Assembly: GCF_020085105.1 (NCBI RefSeq)
Contig: NC_058044.1
Location: forward strand, 31,770,952-31,834,951
Direction of reading: 5' to 3'
From: Siniperca chuatsi
Taxonomy: Eukaryota; Chordata; Actinopteri; Centrarchiformes; Sinipercidae
DNA: 64,000 nt
A program made the position numbers and the translations under genes. The notes below the pieces were generated by a model. The model ran no database searches, had not been told where the DNA came from, and saw nothing but the letters and a program-made list of their open reading frames with translations. Positions 17,332 to 28,319 of the stretch are shown piece by piece. The number at the start of each line of letters is the position of its first letter. The stretch's first letter is position 1.

Positions 17332-18017
17332 CTAGGCTTGCTCCCTGGGCCGATGGCACGTACTCTCCTCCGGGTCTTGGTAGGTGCAGGCCTTGGCGAT
17401 TCGTAGCGCTTGCTCCGCCGCGTCAAGCTTCGCAAGTGTCCAGGTTGGTCCGAGACCTGCGTTTGGTGAACATATGCATCCACTTAGTTACCCTTATTGT
17501 AATCAGTCAGTCTGTAGCAAACACACTCACAGCCACACAGGATACCTTGCACCATAAATCCGCCTAAGGTCGAGGTAATGTAACAATGGCAGATGTGGGT
17601 ACCATTGCGAGTGGTGTCACTATACTGAGGCTGAGGCCATCCGTTCTGAAGGCATAGTTCCTGGTTAGGTGAAAAGGTGAGAGTGAGTTAGGTTATATCA
17701 AGGTGTAAATAGCTGCCGAGACACTGCTGGTCTGCTAGCGGGCATACCTTTAGCTCTACAACCACATCCCCTACGTCCGGGTGGTCAGACTTCCGTATCA
17801 GGGCAAGCAAAGCACCCGCCGCTTGGTTTTTGGCTGCCTTTTTTGTGGTACCGGTACCCGTGGCTTCTTTTGTATGATACGCAGCGCCCTGTATACAGAC
17901 CTTGGCCGTGTACATCGGCATATGATGCGGTCCGCTGACGCTGTATTGAACCGTACACCTCTTGGTATCTGCATATTCTTTCAATCTAGCACAGTAGGAG
18001 ACACCAGCGTTAGCCAT
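17332..18017 (-). CDS. Spliced tandem dsRNA-binding-domain protein (copy B)
   Basis: Duplicate of 4,701-5,386; the exons correspond to 18,017-17,745, about 17,660-17,549 and 17,456 to about 17,332. All splice sites and phases seen in copy A are unchanged, and the first dsRBD keeps GTTKKAAKNQAA. In copy C only the first 25 codons remain (23,515-23,587). Confidence 0.7.
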
Positions 18018-18142
18018 GATACAGGCGCAGCGCTATGTAGAACAAAGATTACGCCTAAGCATGTTACGTTTTTTGTGTGCAAGAACACTCCTGCTGGTAG
18101 CCTTCCTGCATCGGAAAAGGGGAAGGCGGTGGTGGATGAGAC

Positions 18143-18605
18143 ATGGAGCTACAGGAGGAGACGTTAGCTCGCCCGGTTGGACAATTAAAGCGCAGGGAAG
18201 GGGGAGGCTGAGAGAGGAGACGTTTAGCTAGAGGGAGGAGACGTCAGCTCGCCCGGTTGGACGGTTAAAGCGCAGGGAAGGGGGAGGCTGAGGGAGGAGA
18301 CGTTTAGCTAGAGGGAGGAGACGTCAGCTCGCCCGGTTGGACGGTCAAAGCGCAGGGAAGGGGGAGGCTGAGAGAGGAGACGTTTAGCTTGCCCGGTTGG
18401 ACAGTTACAGCGCAGGGAAGGGGGAGGCTGAGAGAGGAGACGTTTAGCTAGAGGGAGGAGACGTCAGCTCGCCCGGTTGGACGGTTACAGCGCAGGGAAG
18501 GGGGAGGCTGAGAGAGGAGACGTTTAGCTAGAGGGAGGAGACGTCAGCTCGCCCGGTTGGACGGTTACAGCGAAGGGAAGGGGGAGGCTGAGGGAGGAGA
18601 CGGGG
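18143..18605. repeat. 80-bp minisatellite, six units (copy B)
   Basis: Six CGCCCGGTTGG cores at about 80-base spacing, with the short variant unit (GCTTGCCCGG) in fourth place as in copy A. Two fewer units than copy A; otherwise unit order is the same. Confidence 0.9.
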
Positions 18606-18819
18606 AGGCATGACTAACAGCAAAAGGCTTTCCCTTAGGATTCATGGTGCTTAGCAGAGATAGGCTACTCAGTCATAACATGCCTTGATGCTGAGGGTGA
18701 GAGTGTGCAGACACAGGCTGGTTGCAGACAATAGCTGTATGATCAGCGTTGCATATAAATGGTCTCTTGTTGAGTGTTTCAGCGGTCTTTAGAGCCGTAG
18801 CTCACAGGGTTGTATGGTC

Positions 18820-19285
18820 ATCCCGTACCTGTTCACACATAGCTGTTATGACCCTAGGGTCAGCTAGACAGGGTTCACATGCCTGTGTATATGCGTGTGT
18901 TTAGAAACAAACTGGTCCTTAGTAGCGCTGTGGCCGTTGGCTTGTTTATGATCAGCCGTTACCTGTACTCACAGAACGTCTACGCCCTTAGGGTGAGCTG
19001 CAGAGGGTGTGCATGCCTGTGTATGTGTGTGCACCTGTCTAGAAACAGACCGGTCCTTAGCAGCGCTGTGGCAGTTGGCCTGTGTATGATCGGGCGTTGC
19101 CTGTGCACACAGAGCGGTTACGAGCTTAGGATCAGCGGGAGAGGGTGTGATGTGTGTGTGTGTGTGTGTGCCTCTGTCTAGAAACAGACCGGCCCTTAGC
19201 AGCGCTGTGGCAGTTGGCTTGTGTATGATCAGCCGTTACCTGTTCACACAGAGCGGTGACAGAGGGTGTGCATGCTCCTGTATAC
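18820..19285. repeat. Tandem array of about 134-bp units (copy B)
   Basis: Same three and a half units as 6,350-6,815; the (TG)n tract in the third unit is one repeat longer, which breaks the frame that stays open in copy A. That argues against protein coding of the array. Confidence 0.75.
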
Positions 19286-19442
19286 ATGACTATGTTTGCA
19301 TTTCGCCTTAGGGAACCCATCTCCGCTATATATATCACGCAGTATGTGCAGCACTCAGGAGCAGTGAGCGCTGTCCACCGGATAGAGCACACAGCAGGCG
19401 TTACTCTGCCACCAGGCTAGCGAGCTATCAAGAACTATCAAG

Positions 19443-20719
19443 ATGGAATACGTGACAATTGTCATCAGATGGGGCTGTACCCCCAACGAACACATTGGGT
19501 TTATCACGGACAGTCTGAGGCAATGGTATCTGAGCAGGTGGACCTACACTGACGCGGAGATACGTAGTTTGACAGCAATGTGCCTTTACCTGCCGGAGGA
19601 GGAGGCTACAGGATACACAGAACGGCTGCTACGTGTGATGAGGAACCTGTGGGTAGATCAGGCTTGCAATATAATGGTCCAGGGAGACTTCGAAGCACTG
19701 CTGGAGGACACAACCGCGTTGTCTGTCATCGCTAACACATACACGGTCACCCACGCGGATGTCACACCAGCCTTGAGTTTCTACCAGCATGTGCGTAACA
19801 CAGAAGCGTTACTGAAGGGGTACGGATGGACCATCGGTACGCACACCGTGATCGCGGACGGAAAGACTATCTTCCAGCTTCACTGCAAACATGTAAGTTA
19901 TCGGGATCTCGATGTAGTGTGTGTCATTTGTGGTATTGTATGCTCCGGTTGTTTGTATGTATGTATGTATGTAGGCATGTATGTCTGTCTCTAACCACCC
20001 CGTGCATCCCGCAGAGACCCCACAGCGTGACGGTGCTGCACCTAGGACAGGAGCCCAAAATAAAGCTAGTACAATGTCTGGAGCCACAGCGCCTGTATGA
20101 CCTGATGAAGGCACATGACATCTCCTGTACCACGGTGTGGAATTCCAGGATATCCCTTTTCGGCGCTAGCCCCTGCAAGGCACTGTGCGCGACTACGATA
20201 TGGCTATGGTAAGGGTGAACATGAGCCCAGCGGAGGAGGCCTTGGGAGACACCTCGCCCGTTCCGCCGTTCTTCTACCACAACATGAAACATATTTCACG
20301 AAGTAGGCGCAAGGCCCCGCGGTGCCGCCCTTATGAGGCGTCTAACCTACCACTGGTAGAGCTGCAGCGCAGGGATCCAAGCGGGATGCACACTGACATC
20401 GGCGTAGCCCTGTACTACGGCGATAGCATGTCTACGGTCGAGGATGTCATCAAGGCGGACGGTAGATTCCTTCCCACAGCTCGCATAGCGAATGGGACTT
20501 GTGACATAGCCATAATGGAGGTGGAAGCGGGTTCCGTAATCACAGCGGGTAGGTTGTATGTCAATGCGAAATATAATAACGTAGGGAGCTGTATGTCATG
20601 GTGTCACTGTTATATTCTTCTTTTGTGTTGTGATTGCAGATACCGCAGAAGAGTCCGAGTGTGACACCGAGGACTCCTCCGCCGAGGACTCGAATGCAGA
20701 GGAATATAACACCCCTTAG
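19443..20719 (+). pseudogene. Three-exon acidic-tail protein, frameshifted in exon 2 (copy B)
   Basis: Duplicate of 6,971-8,248 with the same predicted splice sites (exon 1 ends 19,892; exon 2 starts 20,015; exon 3 starts 20,640). Exon 2 carries extra bases near 20,157 and 20,187, so its frame breaks between CTTTTCGGCG and TGCGCGACTACG, and a short change near 20,296. The in-frame TAG before the RING segment is conserved (20,717-20,719). Confidence 0.6.
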
Positions 20720-21013
20720 GCATGTTATGGCTGTTACATTATCACGGATGCGTTCCTGGAGTGTGGACACTTGTGCTGCGCACAATGCATAGCCAAGAGC
20801 GGGGACAGCGTATGCGGTCTCTGCAAGAAGCGTTACACCTACTACAGGACCGTGGCCATAGCTGAGGGCTTTGATTTCAGGTGTACCGTATGTTACAAGG
20901 CGAAGGCCTGGATCACCAATTGTGGACATGTCACATGTACCCTCTGTAAGCACAGATGTCCCGTTTGTGATGCGCTCGTCAGTAACCTACATAGGGTGTA
21001 TGTGTCTCGCTAG
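20720..21013 (+). CDS. Double RING-finger segment (copy B)
   Basis: Duplicate of 8,249-8,542. All zinc ligands of both fingers are kept; differences are C-to-L and R-to-H between ligands of the second finger (CTLCKHRCPVC). As in copy A there is no ATG before the first finger. Confidence 0.55.
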   Translation, partial: ACYGCYIITDAFLECGHLCCAQCIAKSGDSVCGLCKKRYTYYRTVAIAEGFDFRCTVCYKAKAWITNCGHVTCTLCKHRCPVCDALVSNLHRVYVSR

Positions 21014-21476
21014 GAACACTATGGACCGGGGCATTGTCTTTTTGTTGTATCTATCTCTATCTATAACTGCCGAATACTTGTGTGTGTTTTATATGTATCG
21101 GCCTCCATGTGTGTAACACTCTTTCTCTCTCTCTCTCCATTTATAAAATATAGGTATTGCTAGGCATTGTAAGCTCTGGTTGTGCAGCATTCCGTTATAT
21201 ATGTTTCAGGTTTCTCCTGGTGCTATCAACCCCGGTGCTGTGTTACATATCTTGAGTATACACCCAAAGGTTTATGTATATGTATACAACCAATGTGTAT
21301 GATTCTGTTACTGAAATAAATGACACAGTGCTATGCAGTAAGGGTTTATTGTTGTTATTATATCTCTGTACATACATGCATATATAGATATACACACAGA
21401 CATATGGCCACCAACCACTACATGCCTGTCTGACAGAGAGGTGCTGCATGAACAGTGTACAGACTACTCACTCCTA

Positions 21477-21884
21477 TTATGTATGTGGCTTACGGTCCAT
21501 TGTTGTATCACGGAGTACAATAAACTGTCCGGCCATTGAACCTGTCTGGTCCTGTAATACTATATCCGCAGTAGTAATACTACATGCATATGCACCATCG
21601 GTGCTAGCATGTGCCACTTGAACAGATGTGTGGAGAGAGTCTAGGGACCCATCCCCACCGGGTAGCTTCCCAAAGTCATACAAGTAGGCGTCCTCGGATG
21701 TGTTAACCGTGAGCAGATAGTACCTTCTCTCGGTACCTTGGTGCCTCAATGCTATGATACTGTATGCAGGGGTATTACCGGTACTACCACCGGTCTCAGG
21801 GACACCCCTGTAAACTTCACAATCCCCAGTTAAGGGCCACCATACACGTATGGTACATTGCAGCGAACGGGAGAGCTGTCTCAT
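21477..21884 (-). CDS. Uncharacterised 135-residue protein (copy B)
   Basis: Duplicate of 9,012-9,419, same length and sequence from the ATG. Upstream of the ATG the two copies differ by a 3-base change plus indel, so any longer amino end would not be shared. This favours the start chosen here. Confidence 0.45.
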   Translation of the reverse strand: MRQLSRSLQCTIRVWWPLTGDCEVYRGVPETGGSTGNTPAYSIIALRHQGTERRYYLLTVNTSEDAYLYDFGKLPGGDGSLDSLHTSVQVAHASTDGAYACSITTADIVLQDQTGSMAGQFIVLRDTTMDRKPHT

Positions 21885-21982
21885 GTGCGCGCAATGACAG
21901 GTGTCTTGTGCGATTTCTGTGTACACCAACCCGGACTTGTGTTGTATCACATCCACTAGCTCGCACATTCGAGTTCTGGGAC

Positions 21983-22371
21983 ATGGCCCTGGAGGTGCCC
22001 ACGCACGCCCTAGCTCTCACGCCGAGCTTCCAGCACATACAACCCTTCCAGCTCTTGCGCGCCGAGGCCGTAGCCCAAAGCAACGAGGCACTGGCCACAC
22101 ACATGGAAGAGATACAGCCGATGTGCTGCGTGGCAGACACCGGGTTCTCAGACGCAACGGCGGGTACACATGAGGCTCAGGCGGACTGTTTTACACAAGG
22201 GCAGATCGTATGTGATCTGGATAGGTTCAGGTGTGACAACGGTGTTCCCACCGTGTACTTCAGACGGAGCGGAGGGCGAAAACGTGTGAACATGGTACCG
22301 GTGGTCAGACCGAGACCTACCCAGACCTCTACGCCGGTTCTGTACGTGTCTACTACCATACGGTTTTGCAG
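21983..22371 (+). pseudogene. 5' fragment of the 402-residue gene, cut at copy B/C junction
   Basis: Corresponds to the first 129 codons of 9,520-10,728. At 22,371 it fuses to the pyrin-like gene of copy C but in the wrong frame, so a chimeric reading ends at 22,522. Confidence 0.75.
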
Positions 22372-22964
22372 ACAAATTCAAACTGGCGCACTACCTGGTG
22401 AAAAACAAGGCCTCTTTTGCCAAGGTTGTCCTGACTATAAAAGACCAGAGTCTGCCACTAGATACGCAAGTGGCAGCAAGCATCCAGCGTATGCTCAGGA
22501 AAAAAAGCAACACGGGCTATGACAAACACCCAGAAAGTATGATCAACATGCTGTGCCGCTACTTGTCCGAGGATGTGGCAATGACGATCATCGTAAGTGC
22601 ACTACAAAAAGACAACCCGGGATTTACCATATCGGACATCGGGATACCTGAACTGGAAACGTTTAGCGGTTTAGACAGGAACCCGAGTCCCGGGGTTAGA
22701 CGCGATTTGGGAGATGTCTTGAGTGACCTAAGCAAAGAAGAGATGGAAAGAGTGAAGGTGATGCTCAACTGGGATATCGCACAGGGTTACGGACGGCTTG
22801 CGTACGGACCCATAGAACACATGAGAGAATGGGACCTAGCTGACAGGATTGTCTCCAAACTAGGCCAGCACGCGTTGTTTATTGTAAGCGTGATCATGGC
22901 CTACATAGAGCGACCCGATGCAGTATATGACCTGACCCGAAAAACCTACGGACAACACAAGTAA
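22372..22964 (+). pseudogene. Tandem pyrin-like death-fold protein, start lost (copy C)
   Basis: Coding sequence as in copy B, intact from ACAAATTC to the stop, again without ATG. The junction places TTTTGCAG directly before it, which resembles a 3' splice acceptor, so an upstream exon could in principle be spliced on. The 3' dyad GGTACAAG-TC-CTTGTACC is kept. Confidence 0.6.
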
Positions 22965-23255
22965 CGGTACAAGTCCTTGTACCACCGTTCCACCGCAGGA
23001 GTTTGCTGGTAGAGTTTACCCTGCGTACTGTATACAAGGTTGTGCCTATTGTGTACAATGTCGATTGCGTATGTGTGTCATGCCATGTGTTCGATGTGCA
23101 GTATGTGCAGTATGTGCATTGTACAGCAATAAAGCGATCCTACTAACTATAGTGTGTGGCCTCTTGTAATGTCAAAACTCATTCACCTCCCCCAGAATCA
23201 TTTTGCCTTTGCCCAGGATTCCTTTGCCTTTGACACACCACACAGTACATCAACT

Positions 23256-23519
23256 ATGGTTGACCACAATGAGTATTACAGCAATTACTGGTGGCTCAAC
23301 GAAAAGGACGATATGCTAAGGGTTATACTGATAGCCGCGCCGATGATGGCTGTCTTCGGGTCTGCGTTGCTGGCCTACAGAATCTACAGTAGACGCGCGT
23401 CCTCCAGCATTTACACACCTTGTTCCTCGCATGCCACCGGGCCTTACGCGCCTGTGTACGGACCCACAACCTGTGATCTAAGGGTGTGCGACGGCAAGGA
23501 TCCGGAGGAGGGGTATTGA
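23256..23519 (+). pseudogene. Small membrane protein, tail replaced by deletion (copy C)
   Basis: Residues 1-86 are as in copy A; the 1.5-kb deletion then appends a single Tyr codon and a stop. The membrane segment is kept. Confidence 0.6.
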
Positions 23520-23587
23520 ACCGTACACCTCTTGGTATCTGCATATTCTTTCAATCTAGCACAGTAGGAGACACCAGCGTTAGCCAT
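23515..23587 (-). pseudogene. 5' remnant of the dsRNA-binding gene (copy C)
   Basis: Only the ATG and about 24 codons remain before the copy C deletion; the dsRBD itself is gone. Confidence 0.7.
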
Positions 23588-23711
23588 GATACAGGCGCAG
23601 CGCTATGTAGAACAAAGATTACGCCTAAGCATGTTACGGTTTTTGTGTGCAAGAACACTTCTGCTGGTAGCCTTCCTGCATCGGAAAAGGGAAGGCGGTG
23701 GTGGATGAGAC

Positions 23712-24170
23712 ATGGAGCTACAGGAGGAGGCGTTAGCTCGCCCGGTTGGACAGTTAAAGCGCAGGGAAGGGGGAGGCTGAGAGGAGACGTTTAGCTAGAG
23801 GAGGAGGCGTCAGCTCGCCGGTTGGGACGGTTAAAGCGCAGGGAAGGGGAGGCTGAGGAGGAGACGTTTAGCTAGAGGGGAGGAGACGTCAGCTCGCCCG
23901 GTTGGACGGTCCAAAGCGCAGGGAAGGGGGAGGCTGAGAGAGGAGACGTTTAGCTTGCCCGGCTGGACAGTTACAGCGCAGGGAAGGGGGAGGCTGAGAG
24001 AGGAGACGTTTAGCCAGAGGGAGGAGACGCCAGCTCGCCCGGTTGGACGGTTACAGCGCAGGGAAGGGGGAGGCTGAGAGAGGAGACGTTTAGCTAGAGG
24101 GAGGAGGCGTCAGCTCGCCCGGTTGGACGGTTACAGCGAAGGGAAGGGGAGGCTGAGGAGGAGACGGGGA
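23712..24170. repeat. 80-bp minisatellite, six units (copy C)
   Basis: Six units with the short variant again fourth. It has more single-base indels than copies A and B (for example CTCGCCGGTTGGG), either real divergence or lower base accuracy. Confidence 0.88.
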
Positions 24171-24389
24171 GGCATGACTAACAGCAAAAGGCTTTCCCTT
24201 AGGATTCATGGTGCTTAGCAGAGATAGGCTACTCAGTCATAACATGCCTTGATGCTGAGGGTGAGAGTGTGCAGACACAGGCTGGTTGCAGACAATAGCT
24301 GTATGATCAGCGTTGCATATAAATGGTCTCTTGTTGAGTGTTTCAGCGGTCTTTAGAGCCGTAGCTCACAGGGTTGTATGGTCATCCCG

Positions 24390-24858
24390 TACCTGTTCAC
24401 ACATAGCTGTTATGACCCTAGGGTCAGCTAGACAGGGTTCACATGCCTGTGTATATGTGTGTGTTTAGAAACAAACTGGTCCTTAGTAGCGCTGTGGCCG
24501 TTGGCTTGTTTATGATCAGCCGTTACCTGTACTCACAGAACGTCACGCCCTTAGGGTGAGCTGCAGAGGGTGTGCATGCCTGTGTATGTGTGTGCACCTG
24601 TCTAGAAACAGACCGGTCCTTAGCAGCGCTGTGGCAGTTGGCCTGTGTATGATCGGGCGTTGCCTGTGCACACAGAGCGTTTCTGAGCTTAGGATCAGCG
24701 GGAGAGGGTGTGATGTGTGTGTGTGTGTGTGCCTCTGTCTAGAAACAGACCGGCCCTTAGCAGCGCTGTGGCAGTTGGCTTGTGTATGATCAGCCGTTAC
24801 CTGTTCACACAGAGCGGTGACAGAGGGTGTGCATGCTCCTGTATACATGACTATGTTT
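24390..24858. repeat. Tandem array of about 134-bp units (copy C)
   Basis: Same array as 6,350-6,815 with a one-base deletion near 24,543 and a small change near 24,680. Confidence 0.75.
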
Positions 24859-25003
24859 GCATTTCGCCTTAGGGAACCCATCTCCGCTATATATATCACG
24901 CAGTATGTGCAGCACTCAGGAGCAGTGAGCGCTGTCCACCGGATAGAGCACACAGCAGGCGTTACTCTGCCACCAGGCTAGCAAGCTATCAAGAACTATC
25001 AAG

Positions 25004-25109
25004 ATGGAATACGTGACAATTGTCATCAGATGGGGCTGTACCCCCAACGAACACATTGGGTTTATCACGGACAGTCTGAGGCAATGGTATCTGAGCAGGT
25101 GGACCTACA
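25004..25109 (+). pseudogene. 5' fragment of the acidic-tail gene (copy C)
   Basis: ATG and 35 codons of the gene equal to 6,971, cut at the copy C/D junction (CCTACA/GGAGGATG). Confidence 0.75.
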
Positions 25110-25110
25110 G

Positions 25111-25513
25111 GAGGATGTGGCAATGACGATCATCGTAAGTGCACTACAAAAAGACAACCCGGGATTTACCATATCGGACATCGGGATACCTGAACTGGAA
25201 AGCGTTTAGCGGTTTAGACAGGAACCCGAGTCCGGGAGTTAAACGCGCGATTTGGGAGATGTCTTGAGTGACCTAAGCAAAGAAGAGATGGAAAGAGTGA
25301 AGGTGATGCTCAACTGGGATGTCGCTGCAGGGAGTTACGGACGACTGCGTGCGGACCCATAGAACACATGAGAGAATGGGACCTAGCTGACAGGATTGTC
25401 TCCAAACTAGGCCAGCAGCGTTGTTTATTGTAAAGCGTGATCATGGCCTACATGAAGCGACCGATGCAGTATATGACCTGACCTGAAAAACCTCACCCGG
25501 ACAACACAAAGTA
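25111..25513 (+). pseudogene. 3' fragment of the pyrin-like gene (copy D), many indels
   Basis: Corresponds to the last two thirds of the gene, with at least eight small indels (for example GAAAGCGTTTAG, GGGAGTTAAACGCGCG). No open frame survives. Confidence 0.75.
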
Positions 25514-25793
25514 GCAGTACAAGTCCTTGTACCACCGTTCCATGGGAGTTTGCTGGTAGAGTTTACCCTGCGTACTGTATACAAGGTTGTGCCTATTGTG
25601 TACAATGTCGATTGCGTATGTGTGTCATGCCATGTGTTCGATGTGCAGTATGTGCATTGTACAGCAATAAAGCGATCCTACTAACTATAGTGTGTGGCCT
25701 CTTGTAATGTCAAAACTCATTCACCTCCCCCAGAATCATTTTGCCTTTGCCCAGGATTCCTTTGCCTTTGACACACCACACAGTACATCAACT

Positions 25794-26015
25794 ATGGTTG
25801 ACCACAATGAGTATTACAGCAATTACTGGTGGCTCAACGAAAAGGACGATATGCTAAGGGTTATACTGATAGCCGCGCCGATGATGGCTGTCTTCGGGTC
25901 TGCGTTGCTGGCCTACAGAATCTACAGTAGACGCGCGTCCTCCAGCATTTACACACCTTGTTCCTCGCATGCCACCGGGCCTTACAGCGCCTGTATGCGG
26001 ACCCACAACCTGTGA
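25794..26015 (+). pseudogene. Small membrane protein, frameshifted tail (copy D)
   Basis: Residues 1-67 match copy A, including the membrane segment; an indel at CCTTACAGCGCC shifts the frame and ends it at 26,015. Confidence 0.6.
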
Positions 26016-26400
26016 TCTAAGGGTGTGCGGCGGCAAGGATCCGGAGGAGGGGGTGTAGCGCCCCGCGGTCCCAGTCAGCGACCGAAGAAGAAGAGTCGTA
26101 GCATCCCCTGACCTGTAACTTGCATGTGCTTACCACTACATCTCTCTCTGTCAATACGGTCTTGGCTGTGTATGTGTGAAACAAACTGTATGTTCCATGT
26201 ATGCGCTCCACCCTGTACTGCCTTATCATGATATTGTACAACAAATAAAGCACTGTGTGCCACATTTCACTGTGTCTCTGTGTCTACCTCACCCCCGGCC
26301 TTTGGTGTGTATCAAAGAGGCCCTCTGCTCTGGGCTAACCCTCCCGTAGATACATGTGTGCCTGTTTAAACTGTTGGGCCTCAGCACATTTAACAAACCG

Positions 26401-26500
26401 NNNNNNNNNNNNNNNNNNNNNNNNNNNNNNNNNNNNNNNNNNNNNNNNNNNNNNNNNNNNNNNNNNNNNNNNNNNNNNNNNNNNNNNNNNNNNNNNNNNN
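26401..26500. other. Assembly gap (100 N)
   Basis: Exactly 100 Ns. From the flanks, the missing part of the module corresponds to about 4,155-6,238 of copy A: the intergenic stretch, both minus-strand genes and the minisatellite. The true size is unknown. Confidence 0.99.
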
Positions 26501-26589
26501 CACAGGCTGGTTGCAGACAATAGCTGTATGATCAGCGTTGCATATAAATGGTCTCTTGTTGAGTGTTTCAGCGGTCTTTAGAGCCGTAG

Positions 26590-27062
26590 CTCACAGGGTT
26601 GTATGGTCATCCCGTACCTGTTCACACATAGCTGTTATGACCCTAGGGTCAGCTAGACAGGGTTCACATGCCTGTGTATATGTGTGTGTTTAGAAACAAA
26701 CTGGTCCTTAGTAGCGCTGTGGCCGTTGGCTTGTTTATGATCAGCCGTTACCTGTACTCACAGAACGTCTACGCCCTTAGGGTGAGCTGCAGAGGGTGTG
26801 CATGCCTGTGTATGTGTGTGCACCTGTCTAGAAACAGACCGGTCCTTAGCAGCGCTGTGGCAGTTGGCCTGTGTATGATCGGGCGTTGCCTGTGCACACA
26901 GAGCGGTTACGAGCTTAGGATCAGCGGGAGAGGGTGTGATGTGTGTGTGTGTGTGTGCCTCTGTCTAGAAACAGACCGGCCCTTAGCAGCGCTGTGGCAG
27001 TTGGCTTGTGTATGATCAGCCGTTACCTGTTCACACAGAGCGGTGACAGAGGGTGTGCATGC
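26590..27062. repeat. Tandem array of about 134-bp units (copy D)
   Basis: Same as 6,350-6,815, including the frame that is open in copy A. It runs to within about 35 bases of the junction with the single-copy region. Confidence 0.75.
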
Positions 27063-28170
27063 TCCTGTATACATGACTATGTTTGCATTTCGCCTGTGAT
27101 AAACCTAGGACTTGCTGGAACAGTACACGCATCTTAGAGATGTGATCTTCAAGAGTACCGTTAGCCTCTGCTAGGATCCGCAGCTCCGTGAGCGTGTTCG
27201 TAACGCGTTCCTCGAGTTGTGCGTACTTGTCCCGGTAATCACACGCTTCCCGTTTCTGCATGATGTTTTCGTCCTGCAACCGGGCATTTGCGGCCCGTAG
27301 ACTTTCCGAGGAGGCCCTCTCTTCGGCAATACCGGTTTGCGTCAGCGTCACCTCGGCCGTCAGGGTCTCTACTCGCTGTTCCAATAAGCGGATTTGTTCT
27401 TCTCGTTCGGCCAGGTTCCTCGCGCGGACAGCCGTTTCATTTTCCCTCGCGGCCCTTTCATGCCGTAACTTTGCATTTACCTCCGATAAGACCTGTGACC
27501 AGTTATACGTTTCGGTCTCCCGGTCCTCACTAAGCTTGCGCAGGGTTTGTTTAAGCGCTTCTACCTCTTTGAGAGAGCTCTGTGAGGTTTCATCCAGGTA
27601 AGCCATAGTGCGCGCCTGGGCATCGAGTTTATTCTGGAACGTATCCTCTTTGTCCTCTATAGTCAGTTTGGCTACCCCGTGCGCTACTTGTAACCGCTCG
27701 ACCCTTACTTTGACTTCGTCTAACAGCGAGAGCACAGAGTCCCATCGCGTCATTATGCGAGCCCAGATGTCACAGGCAGACTCCACGGCGGCCGGCTGTG
27801 GTCCATGCTCTTCCCTGTATGCTTGTAAGTTTCCGTACTGGGCTGCCTCGAGTTCCGCTGCCATATCCCCAAGCGTTTTCAAAGCTGCCTCCGTTTGTGT
27901 GTCCATGCGCTTCAACAAGAGGTCGGCCTCTACCATGCCGTGCGCCGTACGTATATGCTCATACCTTCCGAACACGTCCCATAAGCCCTGTCCGAACCTG
28001 CGGATCATTAGATCATAACAACCACACAGTTCCATAGCCAGTTCGAACCCCATGGTCTCACGGGCCCTCGTACCGCTGAAGTCTTCGAACCACTCGACCA
28101 GGTCCCCGAAATGGGTTTCCATCGCTTCGATGGCCGCCAAGGTTTCGTCCAAGGACGGGGAATCGACCAT
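27031..28170 (-). CDS. Coiled-coil protein, C-terminus overwritten by repeat junction
   Basis: From the first ATG (28,170, MVDSPSLDETLAAIE) the frame encodes about 379 residues. It remains open upstream to 28,323, where a GTG overlaps the stop of the next gene. From about residue 110 on it is almost wholly heptad-like: long runs of Glu, Lys, Leu and Ala without Pro (REEQIRLLEQRVETLTAEV, for example). The last 21 codons come from module copy D, after the junction at 27,095, so the original C-terminus is lost. It could be a tegument- or scaffold-type structural protein; that is only a guess from composition. Confidence 0.5.
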   Translation of the reverse strand: MVDSPSLDETLAAIEAMETHFGDLVEWFEDFSGTRARETMGFELAMELCGCYDLMIRRFGQGLWDVFGRYEHIRTAHGMVEADLLLKRMDTQTEAALKTLGDMAAELEAAQYGNLQAYREEHGPQPAAVESACDIWARIMTRWDSVLSLLDEVKVRVERLQVAHGVAKLTIEDKEDTFQNKLDAQARTMAYLDETSQSSLKEVEALKQTLRKLSEDRETETYNWSQVLSEVNAKLRHERAARENETAVRARNLAEREEQIRLLEQRVETLTAEVTLTQTGIAEERASSESLRAANARLQDENIMQKREACDYRDKYAQLEERVTNTLTELRILAEANGTLEDHISKMRVLFQQVLGLSQAKCKHSHVYRSMHTLCHRSV

Positions 28171-28319
28171 CCTCGAGGTCGAGCCTGAGGAATCTCGATC
28201 AGAACGCGAGCGGTCCACCTTGGTACCCGAAGGGAAGAGTTTTGATATGATACCCAAGAGCGTGGCACGTGAATCGTGACCAATACCCGCTCGAGGTGGA
28301 TGTTCTGAATCGCTCGTCC

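Larger units (their letters stand above)
12634..22371. repeat. Accessory-gene repeat module, copy B
   Basis: Collinear with copy A from base 1 to 9,907. It keeps the full makorin-like gene (deleted in A) but lacks A's 2,172-2,663, so its pyrin-like gene has no ATG. It ends abruptly within the gene equal to 9,520-10,728, where TTTTGCAG is joined to ACAAATTC of copy C with a GA overlap. Gene-free stretches equal to those of copy A are at 16,652-17,101 and 21,014-21,314. Confidence 0.85.
22372..25109. repeat. Accessory-gene repeat module, copy C (internally deleted)
   Basis: Matches copy A from 2,664 to 7,076 but lacks A's 3,808-5,311: GAGGAGGGG is joined directly to TATTGAACCG at 23,515. The deletion removes the end of the small membrane gene, the minus-strand membrane gene and most of the dsRNA-binding gene. 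It ends within exon 1 of the acidic-tail gene. Confidence 0.85.
25111..27095. repeat. Accessory-gene repeat module, copy D (with N gap)
   Basis: Starts inside the pyrin-like gene (equal to 2,863), runs to 26,400, is broken by 100 Ns, resumes at the equivalent of about 6,240 and ends at TTTGCATTTCGCCT (equal to 6,835), where single-copy sequence begins. The stretch 25,190-25,540 and 25,980-26,110 has many one- or two-base indels against the other copies. Confidence 0.8.
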
